DNA of 64,000 nt from Acarospora socialis (Eukaryota > Ascomycota > Lecanoromycetes > Acarosporales > Acarosporaceae), in assembly GCA_025617375.2 (NCBI GenBank), contig JAMYGW020000007.1, positions 1,364,001 to 1,428,000 on the forward strand, in the 5' to 3' direction. Within the stretch, counting starts at the first letter, position 1. The number at the start of each line of letters is the position of its first letter. Positions 24,221 to 35,799 of the stretch are shown piece after piece. Below the pieces are notes generated by a model that saw only the letters and a list, made by a program, of their open reading frames with translations, did not search any database and was not told the DNA's origin. A program made the translations under genes and the position numbers.

Positions 24221-27200
24221 TTGATTGAATCGCACAGGCAACACGCTGCCGTTTCGATGCCTTCTTGGTCGGCGCGCTTAGTACCTTCCGCACCAGAACG
24301 CTCAAGCACTGGTAGATCGCCGTGTCGGCAGCAACAAGGTGAGACCACGTATATTCACACATCGCCGCCCTCCAGCATACCAAGTTCACAGCGGTCGCCT
24401 GTTCAACGCGCCTCGTCTAGCACTGCTCCTTCACAAGATGGATCTCGACCCGGCCGCTCCACGAGTTACACGTTCCCTTCCCTTCTTAAGGGGCTCAGAA
24501 AAGCGGAGAGGACAGGACCTGGGGAGGCAGATGCAACTGCATCCGAGTCGAATGATGTGCTACATGAAGGACTCGGACATGGGAAACTGGAGAGACGGCG
24601 CTCCAAAGGTGCCCACAAGAATACTGCGCAACCCACGGACACCGACCTGACGAAAGGGCACTGCATGACTTGCGACTCCTTGGTACGGTGGCCTAAAGAT
24701 CTCAAAGTCTTTAGGTGTACAATCTGCTTGATGATCAATGACCTTCGGCCAATTGCTACACCTTGCTTTGAGAGCGGACCTGTCAACGTTCCGCCATCTC
24801 AGGTGGTAAATTGCGCCACGTTGCCTGCGGCTGAGAAAGGTAATCAACGACTAAGGAGGCAGTATCGACGAACGCTGATGTATGAACAGACAACATACCC
24901 TCACTAAGCAAGGCTCAGTCCATCATTGAGGACTGTGTTGTATCATACCTTCGAGCACGCCTTGACCATATAACCACCACCAGCGAGAGCTGCGAGGTAA
25001 ACTCTCTACGTCACAATGCAGGCGAGCCACCTCCACGAAATGGGACCAATAATATCACCGGTACACAAATTCAGCCACTGAGTGAGGTATCAGGGTCGGC
25101 ACTGACAGCGGAGACCCCGGAGCATATACTATCCGACCCTACAAGAGGAGAGCATGGATGGTATTCCACGGCGCAGCGCGATGGCAGTAGGGGTTCGCAC
25201 AGGATGGATGTGAGAACAAACGGTAGGCAGACAGACCATGAGCAACGGAGCGTATTACACACCGACCCTCAAGTCCCTTCGACCTTGCACTCACCTCCAC
25301 ATAGCCTTGTTGCATCTGAAAGTGTCAATGATAGACCTTCGAAGGTGAAGCTACAACGGGCGGACTCAATATTCAAGCCCCTGGAGGATTACATTGCAAC
25401 TAACTTTGGATCTTTTGCCTGCATAAATACGTCGTTCTCCATTCCGAGGCCTCCAAGGCCGGTCCGGTCTGTTAGTGAGGGCAACCCTCTGGCACTGCAT
25501 GCTCGGGTAACCGACGAAACGCCTCATGCTGAGCAACCTTCTATATCTGGAGTGGATGCGAAGACACTCCTGCTGGGTGACTTTGCGGAGAATGGGTCGT
25601 GGTGGACTGGAGGACGACCACAGCGCAACCACTCTCACGGAGTTTGTCATGGCCGCAGCTCAAGTCGGAGTCTGAAGATGTCCCCCATTGACTGGGCCGA
25701 GCTTGACTGCTTCTATCAAGTTGTTATTCAAGCGGGTTTCTCTTGGGAATCTACGTTGGAACGGCTAGTGAAAAGCCAGACTGAGCGTGGACTGCTATCA
25801 ATCAGTGTCTCTAGATTTGTTCAGCAACAGCCACAGAACATTGCATCAGATCTGGCGGAAGCGAGGTTTCACGTCCAGCGCGCTTTGTTGAAAGCTTCAG
25901 AGGCAATTTTGAAGCGGCCAGGACGTCCACTAAAGAGTCCAAAGGATATTCGATTTCTGCTGATCCTCCTTGCAAATCCTCTGCTGCACGCATCGAGTAC
26001 TAATGGTGTGAACGGTCAGCGGCCGACTGAGGCGAAAGGTCCCGGATCAGGGCAGCACTCAGGTATCATTAAAAGGATCCTTGGTTTGCTCGCCAACCTA
26101 CCCAACGAGTGCCATTACTATCTTATCGCTTCGTTCTCGCGTTTCTCTGAAGGTCAGTTTCGCGGACTGGTGGACCTGGTAGGCAGCTTCGTCACATACC
26201 GTCTGACGCGTCAACACGATCGGAAGCGCAGTACCAGCCGGGATCCTCAGACGGAGCTAGTACCAGGTTTTCCTGGACTCGAGATTAGCAACTCAGCTCA
26301 GTTGCATGCGGCATTGGGTGTCGCTGCGCCTTCCAAAGACAGTGATGGCAAAATCAAGACCGTTGTGTACAGTCAGGATTGGCAACTCAAAGCCGCTGCC
26401 AGGGTAATGTCCCTGCTCTTCTCAGCGAATATCAACCGTGGCACCAGGAGAGCTAGTTTTGCAAATCTTGCTGCATCTCAAAACCTGAGTATTGCTGCTT
26501 GCCAACGGGGACATACACATAGTCAGATGCTCCCAACAAGTGATTTCTACAACACTCTTCTAGACTATTCTGATATTATTGCGGATTTTGAAACGTGGGA
26601 ATCAAGAAGAGGACAATTCACTTTTTGCCAGTACCCTTTCTTTTACTCTATATGGGCTAAGATTCATATTCTGGAGTACGACGCTCGTCGTCAAATGGAG
26701 GTCAAGGCTCGAGAGGCCTTTTTCCATAGCATTATGGGCCGAAAAGCGATCAGCCAATACCTCGTACTCAAGATCAGGCGAGACTGCCTCGTTGAGGATA
26801 GTCTTCGAGGAATCAGCGAGAATGTAAGTTCTGGTCAGGAAGACATCAAGAAGAGCTTGAAGATCGAGTTTCTCGGAGAGGAAGGGGTAGACGCTGGCGG
26901 GTTACGCAAGGAATGGTTTCTTCTCTTGGTGAGGGAAGTCTTCGATCCGCATCACGGTGTGTTCGCCGAGCTTGAACAGGATAATCTGTCCTACTTACGT
27001 TTCGGGTAGGTATGTTTTGTTACGACGAGGATTCAAGATACTGCTACTTCAATCCCAACTGCTTCGAAACTTCTGACCAGTTCTTTCTGGTCGGTGTGGT
27101 ACTGGGGCTTGCGATTTACAACTCCACCATTCTTGACGTTGCCTTGCCGCCTTTTGCTTTCAAGAAACTACTTGCCTCTGCGCCGACGTCCAGTATGCCC

Positions 27201-27932
27201 GTAACGTCGTCCCATAGGCCTCAGCTAGGGCGCACACTTGAAGATCTCAGTGAATTCAGACCTGCTCTGGCCCATGGTCTACGGCAACTGCTGGAGTTCG
27301 AAGGTGATGTCGAGACGACGTTCTGCAGGAACTTCGTGGCTGAGGTCGAGTGTTATGGTCAGATCTCACAAATCCCTTTGTGCCCAAACGGAGAAACGAA
27401 ACCAGTTACAAACACCAATCGCCGAGAATTTGTTGACTTGTACGTCCATTACTTGTTAGACACGGCGGTGGGCCGGCAGTATGAGCCCTTCAAGCGGGGT
27501 TTTTATACAGTGTGTGGCGGCAATGCCCTTTCCCTCTTTCGCCCCGAGGAGATCGAGCTGTTGGTTCGAGGTTCCGACGAACCTCTCGACATTGCCTCGC
27601 TGCGGGCTGTCGCTGTTTATGAAGCCTGGGGAAGGGATCAACCGGGGGAGATGGAACCTGTGATCACCTGGTTTTGGGATTCCTTCGAAGCCATGAACTC
27701 CAGAAACCAGCGGAAGCTACTCTGCTTCATCACGGGCAGCGATCGCATCCCAGCAATGGGGGCAGCAAACCTTATCATCAAGATTATTTGTCTTGGAGAT
27801 GACTGCGAGAGGTTTCCTGTGGCGCGGACATGCTTCAACGTGATCGGTCTGTATAAGTATACGTCGCGGGAAAAATTAGTAAAGAAGGTTTCTCGAGCCA
27901 TCACTGAAAGTGAGGGCTTTGGTCTCAGATAG
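24221..27932 (+). CDS. HUL4: HECT-type E3 ubiquitin ligase, Hul4-like
   Basis: Exons 24221-24839, 24890-26956 and 27010-27932 encode 1202 residues; the second Met (24257, MPSWSARL) would give 1190 and resembles relatives better. A CxxC...CxxC segment (HCMTCDSLVRWP...FRCTICLMINDL, about residues 150-180) is typical of the N-terminus of fungal Hul4. The HECT domain starts near residue 870 (IEFLGEEGVDAGGLRKEW) and ends with the catalytic cysteine in ARTCFNVIGLYKY and the tail ESEGFGLR. It would transfer ubiquitin from an E2 to substrate lysines; yeast Hul4 works in nuclear RNA surveillance. The intron 26957-27009 is inferred: read through, the frame ends in a false YLRFG-stop, while splicing gives FDPHHGMFCYDEDSRYCYFNP as in relatives. 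The 50-nt intron at 24840 restores EKDNIPSLSKAQ. Confidence 0.9.
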
Positions 27933-28355
27933 GTGTAAGACAGATGTGTGTTTTGGGAAGGATACAGCAGGGGTCTTCGGCACGTACGTTTTGCACTCTG
28001 CGATGAACCTTGGAGCTCCTTGAGGAGTTACGAACAAACAAATTGCCTTGTTGTCTTTTCCAATTCCAGTGGGTGGCGAGGGTATGACGGACACGGAGTG
28101 CGTACGTGCAGATATCGACGACACTATCAAGCTAATTGCCTCCTACTTGCCCGGGGCCTGTTGTCGTGCGAAGCGCATGAGGCTACTGTAGTATTGCCGA
28201 AAGGAGATGTAGTCTCACGCATAGCTTATAAGTAGGTAGTATCAGAAAGCCTCGGTCTTTAATGTGCCGGTCGGCGAACTCAACAAGATGATAAAGGTTC
28301 ATTTGACATTCCAGCTCTGAATGTTACTTGTACTCGTACCGTTGAAGGTTCAAAC
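27933..28355. other. intergenic
   Basis: 423 bp between two tandem genes. No gene, RNA or repeat recognised. A 'gtacttgtactcgtacc' run precedes the next start. Confidence 0.6.
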
Positions 28356-30269
28356 ATGGCCAGTCCTGCGCTTAGATGTGGCTTTACAGGCAGATATCTG
28401 CAGGCAGCTGTCCGCTGTTGGTCCCCATGCGCTACCTTTAGAAGCAATCTTGCCCTAAAATCCCTCGGACATGGGGTGCCGGGGAATATCTTGCGACGTG
28501 CGCTGGCAACAGCGACTATGTCTGATGAGCAATTGTCCGGGCTTCGTGTAAAGCAGGACAGGCTGATGAAGGATTTACATCACAACTGTCAATGGGGACA
28601 AGGTACCCGTTGGGGAGAGTACGTAGAGGGTCTTCGTCAATTGAATGGATATTGTCACAGATCAGTGTCTGAACTTGAAGATCTGATGCCACATCTGCTT
28701 CTGAATGAGCGTAGGGAGCTGACTGGACTGTAGTGCACCCACCGAGACTGGGATGTCGCGATTGTCACTCTCCGATGCTGATCGTGAGGTCCGAAACTCA
28801 TTCAAAGAGAGTGCCCAGTCATTGGGCTGTCAAGTGCATATTGACGCCATGGGCAACATGTTTGCCATTCGGCCTGGGCGAAGAGATGGGCCGGCAACGT
28901 TCGCTGGCTCACACCTGGACACTCCGCCTACTGGTGGAAGATACGATGGGATCCTAGGTGTATGCGCTGGCGTGGAGATGCTCAAGGTGCTGGAAGAGGA
29001 GAAGGTGGAAACGGAGTATCCCGTCGGCGTGATCAATTGGACCAAGTAAGCGGCAATCTGTGGGTATGGCCAGAGGGCTACTGAGGACCGGTCGTAGTGA
29101 AGAAGGGGCTCGTTTCCCCATCTCGATGGTGTCCTCCGGCGTATGGGCGGGGGAAATACCGCTGGAAAGAGCGCACGACTTGCAAGAAGTTGGTGGAGGA
29201 ACGGCGACGATGAAGCAGGAGCTGGAAAGAATCGGTTATCTTGGTGATATGGAAGCCAGCTATAAAGCCATGCCAATAGCGGTGGGTTATGGTCCTCAAC
29301 CCTGCGCCACATAAAGCTGACCGACCAGGCGCACTTTGAATTGCACATCGGTGAGTCTCTCACCCAAGGAAGAAGGTTTGATAGAGTCTCGTCTTACGTG
29401 CGCTTGGTTCTACGGGCAATATGAATTGCTGAGGGATGTCTAGGCCACGCACTTAGAATGCTAACAGTGCGTGCCACCAGAGCAGGGGCCCATCCTTGAG
29501 AGCTCTTCCAAGAAGATTGGTGCTGTGCAAGGGGCAAGTACCTCACGTCTAAACTGATGGACCGAGAACTTCAACATTGACTGTGGAAGCCGTCTAGGTG
29601 CAAGCATACCGATGGCACACGATCACGGTGAAGGGCCGAGACTGCCATACGGGAACTACCGATTTCTCCAATCGCTCCGACGCCATGTTGACGGCTGCGA
29701 AGATGATACTCCACTCGCACCGTCTGGCGACCAAGCACTCCTGCTTGGCCAGTACCGGCATCCTGACGTTGCAGCCGGGAAGTACGAATACGGTCCCTGG
29801 AACCGTTCGATTCAGCCTGGACATCCGAACAGCTGACGACGCACGCCTGCTTCGGATGGAAGAGGAGTTGAAACGCGATCTTACAAGAATAGCGGCAGGT
29901 GATGATGTTGAGGGACTAAACGACGGCGGTACTCCAGGCAAAGGTTGCACGGTGGAATGGCGCTTGGATGCTCCCAGTCCAGCCATCAAGTTCGATGAAG
30001 AGTGTATCCGATGCGTTGAGCAAAGCGCCAACGCTCTCCTAGGCCCAGAAGCGGACTCCCTTGTCCAACGGATGACTTCGGGTGCCGGTCATGATTCCGT
30101 TTTTACCTCCAAGCGTGCCCCGACGTCGATGATCTTCATCCCATGTCGGGATGGTGTATCACACAATCCAGCAGAGTATAGCTCGCCGGAAGACTGTACG
30201 AATGGCGCTCAAGTATTGATGGGTGCCGTGCTGAGATACGATCGGCTCCGAGCCGAGAGGGGTAGATAG
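28356..30269 (+). CDS. M20-family amidohydrolase, beta-alanine synthase / N-carbamoyl-amino-acid hydrolase-like
   Basis: Six exons (28356-28618, 28734-29045, 29098-29281, 29329-29350, 29481-29533 and 29598-30269) encode 501 residues. Metal-binding motifs of the family are present: GSHLDTPPTGGRYDGILG, NEEGARFP, HFELHIEQGPILE, GRDCHTGTT, GAGHDS and SHNPAEYSSPED. The closest family member I recall is Pyd3 of Saccharomyces kluyveri, which hydrolyses N-carbamoyl-beta-alanine in pyrimidine breakdown; an N-carbamoyl-L-amino-acid or allantoate-type substrate is also possible. The first 50 residues (MASPALRCGFTGRYLQAAVRCW...) look like a mitochondrial targeting sequence, and an internal Met at 28519 (MSDEQL) could give a cytosolic form. 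Exon 4 is only 22 nt. The fifth intron (29534-29597) has a GC donor (GGG|GCAAGT), needed to read VQGVQAYRW. Confidence 0.88.
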
Positions 30270-30714
30270 AGGCAGGCTGACCAGCAACTGAAATGATGAG
30301 AATACATAGTCACATAAGCCTTCGATAACCGAAAGGGTTACAGTCACAGACTGTATTTTGAAGTTCGTATTGCATGGGTCACTGGGATGGGACATACGCA
30401 TCACAATGCCTCACCGAACTCGAAATACCTACTTTGAGCGCACCGCCTATGAGCTAGGTCTTGGCACTGGGCTAAACTCATGTGCAAGTGCATGAGAGGT
30501 TTAGCGTTAACTAGGAACGCTCGTAGCAGTGGCTGCATGTTCAATGAGGTAGAGTAGACATCTGATTGCTATCACACAGATGTCAGATCGCAGTGTCATC
30601 TGCCTCCTTCGACCAAAGCGCCTCCGGCAATTTCTCTCACTCGGGCAGACACGCTACCGTCAACCCCTCCAAGCCATCAAACAAGGATCACTAAACGACA
30701 CATTCGATATGTCA
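30270..30714. other. intergenic, convergent genes
   Basis: 445 bp between the stop codons of the M20 hydrolase and RPS10. No coding signal; probably two 3' untranslated regions. Confidence 0.6.
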
Positions 30715-31415
30715 CTAAGACGGTGGCGCGCCACGACCTCTGCCAAATCCACCACGGAACGTTGGGGCGAATTCTCCAGGTGCACCGCCCTCCTTGCCGT
30801 CACCAGCGTCACGTCTCCTGTAACCGCCCTCACGGTCACCACGATCTCCACGAGGACCCCCACGTCCACCGGGCCTACGCTCACGATCGTCACCACCCAT
30901 CATTCCCTTGGGAGGGGCGTGGGAGCGCTGCTGCTTGATGTGGGTGGCCGGAACGATCTCGGCGGGGAGATGAAGCCATTCGCGAAGATAGTCGAGGCCT
31001 TCGGGAGTCAAGGTATAATAGTACCATTGCCACGAGAACTGCGTCTTGAGATAGCCACGGGACGTAAGCGATTGACAAGCTTTGACGACCTGTCTCCATA
31101 TTAGCATCTCACCAAGCTCAGACCATCCAGGCAATTGCACCGCAAGATCGCGCTTACATAGAGGTTTTTAGTGTCGATTTCATTGTGTTTCGGGAGATTG
31201 AAGTCCTTCTTTGCCACAAGCACACCCTCTGAAACAGCGCGATCAGTACTGTAGTTCTATCTGGTGATTTTGGTTTCTGTAGGGGGTGCACTGCACATAC
31301 CGCGGAAGAGGTACTCATGGATTTTCTTGCGGTCGGCCTTCGGAATGAGCCTGCAAGTGGGAGGTTAACTTGGCTGCCCTGAGTGTGACTCAAGATTATG
31401 ATAGATGACCTACAT
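30715..31415 (-). CDS. RPS10: 40S ribosomal protein S10 (eS10)
   Basis: Minus-strand exons 31415-31414, 31350-31301, 31228-31158 and 31089-30715 encode 165 residues. The start codon is split: exon 1 contributes only AT and the G comes from exon 2, giving MLIPKADRKKIHEYLFR. Then follow EGVLVAKKDFNLPKHNEIDTKNLYV, VVKACQSLTSRGYLKTQFSWQWYYYTLTPEGLDYLREWLHLP, and an Arg/Gly-rich tail ending GFGRGRGAPPS. This is the full S10/plectin domain plus RG tail of eS10, a small-subunit protein near the mRNA entry side. Splice sites are GT-AG throughout. Divergent from SDE2 with 346 bp between starts. Confidence 0.96.
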
Positions 31416-31761
31416 CGTGGTGATTGACTTCTTCCGGCGGGTTGGTTGCGTTGCTGGCCGTCGTGGTGCTTTTGTCGTCCTTGCTAACGAAACAGCAAAC
31501 AGCAGTGTGATAATTCGGGGTTTCCTGCCCTTAGTGTCGGACGCTGACAGCCGAACTGTAGCTAGGCTCGAAATGGCTAGTGAGGCTCGGCCAGTGCTGC
31601 ATGTCCGGAACCTTCCGCTCAGCCACAGGCATACCTTAGATAACCCAACCTCATCCGGGATTCTTCATATCGTTCATCCACTTGCCCATCAAACTTACAA
31701 GCATACGAGTATCTACGCACGAGGCGCAAGGCCGATTTCAAAAATACATGTCTCAATAGAA
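31416..31761. promoter_or_regulatory. shared divergent promoter, RPS10 / SDE2
   Basis: 346 bp between the two start codons. The reading frame of SDE2 is open upstream to 31405, but the homology begins at 31762, so this part is taken as promoter and leader. No TATA box seen. Confidence 0.5.
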
Positions 31762-32631
31762 ATGGCGCACAAGATGATCAACGTTCTTTTGACCTCTTTT
31801 CCTGGCCTCAACCTCCCCTCGACTCTCTCGCTGCCCATCTCACCATCATTACCTATCTCAGACCTTACGACTCGACTTTCCGACCGGTTACCCTTGACCA
31901 ACAGCCGCTTCATTCTCACTACGAATTCCAACAAGGATGTCACATCATCGTCCGCAGAGCCCGTCTCGACCCTTCTGTCGAGCGCCGACGATACCTTCCT
32001 CCCACTCCGCCTCTCCGTACCGTTATGTGGAGGAAAGGGAGGATTTGGGTCGCAGCTTCGTGCAGCAGGTGGCCGGATGTCTTCACGTCGGAAAAAGAAC
32101 CAAGGCGAAAACAATGGCTCCAACCGTAACCTGGATGGACGTCGGTTGCGAACGATCAACGAGGCGAAGGCGCTGGCGGAATATCTGGCGTTGAAGCCCG
32201 AAATGGAGAAGAAAGAGAAAGACGCGCGGAGAAAGCGGTGGGAACAGGTGGTTGAGCTGGCCGAACGAAGGGAAGAGGAAGTCAGGAGTGGATCGAAAGG
32301 GAGAGTAGATGGCAAGTGGGTCGAGGACAAGGAAGAAGTTGCAGAGAGGACACGGGAAGCGGTCTTGGCGGTGTTGCAGTCAGGCAATTATACGGATAAC
32401 TTCGTATTGACTTCAAGCGAAAGCTCAGCTGAAAGCTCCGCCGCCGCTGCTGATAGTAGCGAGGGCGATAGTGAGGGTACCGGACGATCAGGCTTGAAAA
32501 CAGCAACCTCACCAACAACATCAAGGCCTAGCGAGAAGTCGGGAACAAAGTTCTTCGGTTTCGATGATGATGAGGAGTTTATGAGTGATGAAGACGAGGT
32601 GGGCCAAGATGAGGTTGGAGAGACTGCGTAA
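31762..32631 (+). CDS. SDE2: Sde2-like splicing and genome-stability factor
   Basis: A single exon encodes 289 residues. The N-terminal 90 residues form a ubiquitin-like fold ending in the conserved CGGKGGFGSQLRAAGGRMSSRRK. In fission yeast and human Sde2 the chain is cut after the GG (here residues 90-91), leaving a C-terminal protein that starts with Lys. NLDGRRLRTINEAKALAEYLA and a Lys/Glu-rich helix follow, matching the Sde2 N-terminal domain family. The last third is acidic and Ser-rich. Fission yeast Sde2 joins spliceosomes and promotes excision of particular introns. Start: the frame is open further upstream, but the Met at 31762 (MAHKMINVLLTSF) matches the expected domain start. Confidence 0.9.
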   Translation: MAHKMINVLLTSFPGLNLPSTLSLPISPSLPISDLTTRLSDRLPLTNSRFILTTNSNKDVTSSSAEPVSTLLSSADDTFLPLRLSVPLCGGKGGFGSQLRAAGGRMSSRRKKNQGENNGSNRNLDGRRLRTINEAKALAEYLALKPEMEKKEKDARRKRWEQVVELAERREEEVRSGSKGRVDGKWVEDKEEVAERTREAVLAVLQSGNYTDNFVLTSSESSAESSAAAADSSEGDSEGTGRSGLKTATSPTTSRPSEKSGTKFFGFDDDEEFMSDEDEVGQDEVGETA

Positions 32632-33650
32632 GGTCAGGACGTGAATTGCGAGGTGATGGCTAAGGGAAGGTCCGAGGTGGCCCATTCGTTTTTGAACGGC
32701 GAATCAGCGTTTCTACGAGTGAACCGCGTTTTCTCGCCACTGTGCTGGTAGCGTCCTGCCTTGCTCTAGCTGCATGATTCCCTTGATTTTCGGTTATCCA
32801 GGAACGGGGTTGTTTGCAGGGGCTCATACCTCCAATGGCGTTATCGCACGACTGGAGGTTGTTGTCAGCGACGAGCTCCACCGCTGCAGGTATCATCGGA
32901 CAGGTAGCATTAGGTTTGTTATAGTCTATGCAAGCTCATGCACATTGTACTACCTTCAAGCAAATCATGTTGACCCGCTCATTAGGTAGGGTCTGTAGTG
33001 GCATCTAAATCAGAGGTGAGATGGACCACACCAAGGTAGCCAGGACAACATTGGGACGTGTTCCTCGAGGCTGATGTGCCTGAGCCTGTCTCGAAAGTCG
33101 ACAATCTCTATAGACACAGCATGCTATCATTCGACGGTGAGCATCAATCCGTAAGTCAACGGAAAACTCGCCCGGACACGCAACACAGTATATCAGCAGA
33201 ACGCCATCCTTCCCACGAGAGGCTTTTGCTGTCGTTTCATTGAAAAATGTTGCATTTGGATGTGTGAACCCCTATCGAGAGTAGAATTTTGTATTTTCCA
33301 ATATATTACAAGACTGACCCCCAATACCTACCTTACCTGCCCTAACCTAACCAACCGAGCACTCACCCAAACCACTGTAATATATCGACCAGTAAAGTCT
33401 TTGATGCAGCCGCAAGGACCAGCAAAGACTTTTACCCTTGGGTACATCATGGATCGAATTTGGAGGTAACAGATACTGCCCAAACCTTGCAAGTATTCGA
33501 AAGCCGCACTAATTATTATTAGTAGCGTAGCAGTAGAAGTATTCTCCTCTGGTTGGTGGTGGTGGGGATGGTTACGGAAACCCAATACAGACAGAAGTGC
33601 TGTGTATGAAAGGTAAAAACCCGTCATGCGCTTTTGGGGATCTCCATAAG
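32632..33650. other. intergenic
   Basis: About 1 kb between SDE2 and the GEP3-like gene. No recognisable gene. 'ttaccctgccctaacctaacc'-like pyrimidine tracts lie near 33330-33355. Short frames are unconvincing. Confidence 0.55.
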
Positions 33651-35799
33651 ATGCGAAGCAGCTGGAGCAAAGCTTGCGAAAAACTTACCAGACCAGTCCC
33701 TCACCAAGGCAGTAAAACTGTACCACTTTTCCTTTGCCCGATCCTGCTGGGAACATCTGCACACCGCCACAGATCTGCTCCACAGCGTCGCCCTCAGGCA
33801 ACATTCGCGTCAACACTACAACTTCCGCCCTTACTCGAGCTTCATTCAAGCGTCTCGTCCTCAACATCACAACACGATGCGACCGTTTCCAAAGCGGCCC
33901 TCGCCCTTGCAGCCACATGCCCCGGCTGCGGTGCACTACAACAAACAGTCAAACCCGGGGACGCAGGGTTCTACACGACAACCAGGAAATCAGTGAAAGC
34001 CTTCATCGCACAAGATGGTGGCTCTAGGACCTTGAATCAGACGTCGGAAGAGAACATCCTGAAGGCTGCAGTAGGGAAGGCTGATGATAGACTGTTGAGT
34101 GAGTTGGGGCTGGACACGATTGTTGCTGCAACAGGTGAGCCACAACATTGTGAATTTTCAAGATGACGGGATTCAGGATACTAAACCGTCTGCAGATCGT
34201 GCAAAGCGATATCTCACTCCCTTGCCTGTCTGTGACCGCTGTCATGGTTTACTACACCATCAGACCGGGACATCCATAGACCATCCGTCGTTGCAGTCGA
34301 TAAGGGATACAATCTTCCAATCACCCTATAAATCTAATCACATCTACCATGTTATCGACGCGGCAGATTTTCCACTATCTCTCATTCCAAATCTCCATCG
34401 AGACCTGGCTCTTAACCCCCAAAGATCTCACAATCGCCGAGCCAAGACCGGCAAGTTCCTTCGCGGCAGGAAAGCTGAAGTGAGTTTCGTCATAACGAGA
34501 TCTGATCTTCTGGCGCCGAAGAAGGAACAGGTCGATTCCATGATGCCATACCTTGTACAAGTGCTAAGGGATGCTCTGGGTGCAGCCGGCCGAGATATCC
34601 GATTAGGGAATGTACGGTGTGTAAGCTCACAGAGAGGATGGTGGACTAAGGAGATCAAAGAAGATATCTGGCGTCGCGGGGGCGCGAGCTGGATGGTTGG
34701 GAAGGTGAATGTGGGGAAAAGCCGATTGTTCGAGTCTGTGTTTCCCAAGGGAAGGACTGAAGGAATCAAGTATGGCAGGTCGCGAAGCCACAGGAGCAAT
34801 GAGCACCATAGTCTAAGCCTTGAGAACCCGGGGACGTGTCTTAATCGGTCAGCAGAACAAGGCGAACAACAGGAATTAGTTGAAATACGGCCGCTCGAGA
34901 GATGGGACGAGCGGGTGAAGGATACTCTACTCCCACCACCATCACAACCTGAAGCCCTGTTTCCTGCGATGCCACTTGTGTCATCGCTACCGGGCACAAC
35001 TGCCTCGCCCATACGTCTCTCGTTTGGCAAGGGTAAAGGGGAGCTTGTTGATCTCCCCGGCCTCTTCCGTGGCGATCTGGACGCATCTGTTCAGAAAGAG
35101 CATAGGACGGATCTTGTTATGCGCACTCGGGTGAACCCGAAGCAGCAGGTAATCAAGCCCGGCCAGTCTCTACTGCTCGGTGGGCTCATTCGGATAACGC
35201 CTACCAACCCAGGTGTTGTGATCCTTGCATATCCTTTCGTTTCCATTGCAGCTCATGTAACATCGACGGAAAAGGCGAGGGGTATTCAAACACAACAGCG
35301 GGAATCTGGCGTTGACGTCATCCTAAAAACCGACATTGGTGATATGATGGCTTCCGCCGGCTTGTATCCCTTGAAATGGGACGTAACCAAGCAACGATCC
35401 GGACCTTTGACTTCTCCCGCAGCGGTTGGCCTGAGTGCAGACCGCCTTCCGTACGTGGTTCTCTCGACAGACATACTTATCGAGGGCTGTGGTTGGATTG
35501 AACTTGTCGCTCAGGTTCGTAAGAGTCAGCTGGCGAGTACAAACTCGTCCACGGCCCAAGATATGGAAGCTGCCGGGTTCCACGACGGTGCCAGCACATG
35601 GCGCGGGGAATCTGATGCTACGGTGGTTGAAGTTGAGGTATTCAGCCCGGCAGGTAAGCATATCGGGTGCCGGAGACCCTTGAACGCTTGGCGCTTCAAC
35701 AGCGAAACCAACTTCACTGCGCATAAGAGGAAAGGGCGGCCGAGGCCGAGCATGAAAGGAACCAAGAGGCGTAGTGATTCTGCGCGAGTCGAGCCATAA
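33651..35799 (+). CDS. GEP3: Mitochondrial circularly permuted GTPase, Gep3/Mtg3-like
   Basis: Exons 33651-34134 and 34196-35799 encode 695 residues, joined at AAT|DRAKRYL. The N-terminus (MRSSWSKACEKLTRP, then Ser/Gln-rich) suggests mitochondrial import. A zinc-finger-like pair of Cys motifs (CPGCG near residue 97, CDRCH near 173) is followed by GTPase motifs in permuted order: G4-like ITRSD, G1 GKVNVGKS (about residue 350) and G3 DLPGL (about residue 455). This order is that of the YqeH/Gep3 family. Yeast Gep3 (Mtg3) is needed for processing of mitochondrial 15S rRNA. The first Met of the open frame is further left (33597), but the Met at 33651 matches recalled relatives. The C-terminus is basic (KRKGRPRPSMKGTKRR). 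Confidence 0.9.

Noticed and set aside
24466-24786. minus-strand frames opposite the HECT ligase and other genes
   Set aside because: They lie antisense to well-supported exons and show no domain; typical shadows of GC-rich codons.
31405-31761. N-terminal extension of SDE2 to 31405
   Set aside because: The frame is open but the Sde2 ubiquitin-like fold begins at the Met at 31762, and the upstream part is the RPS10 divergent promoter.
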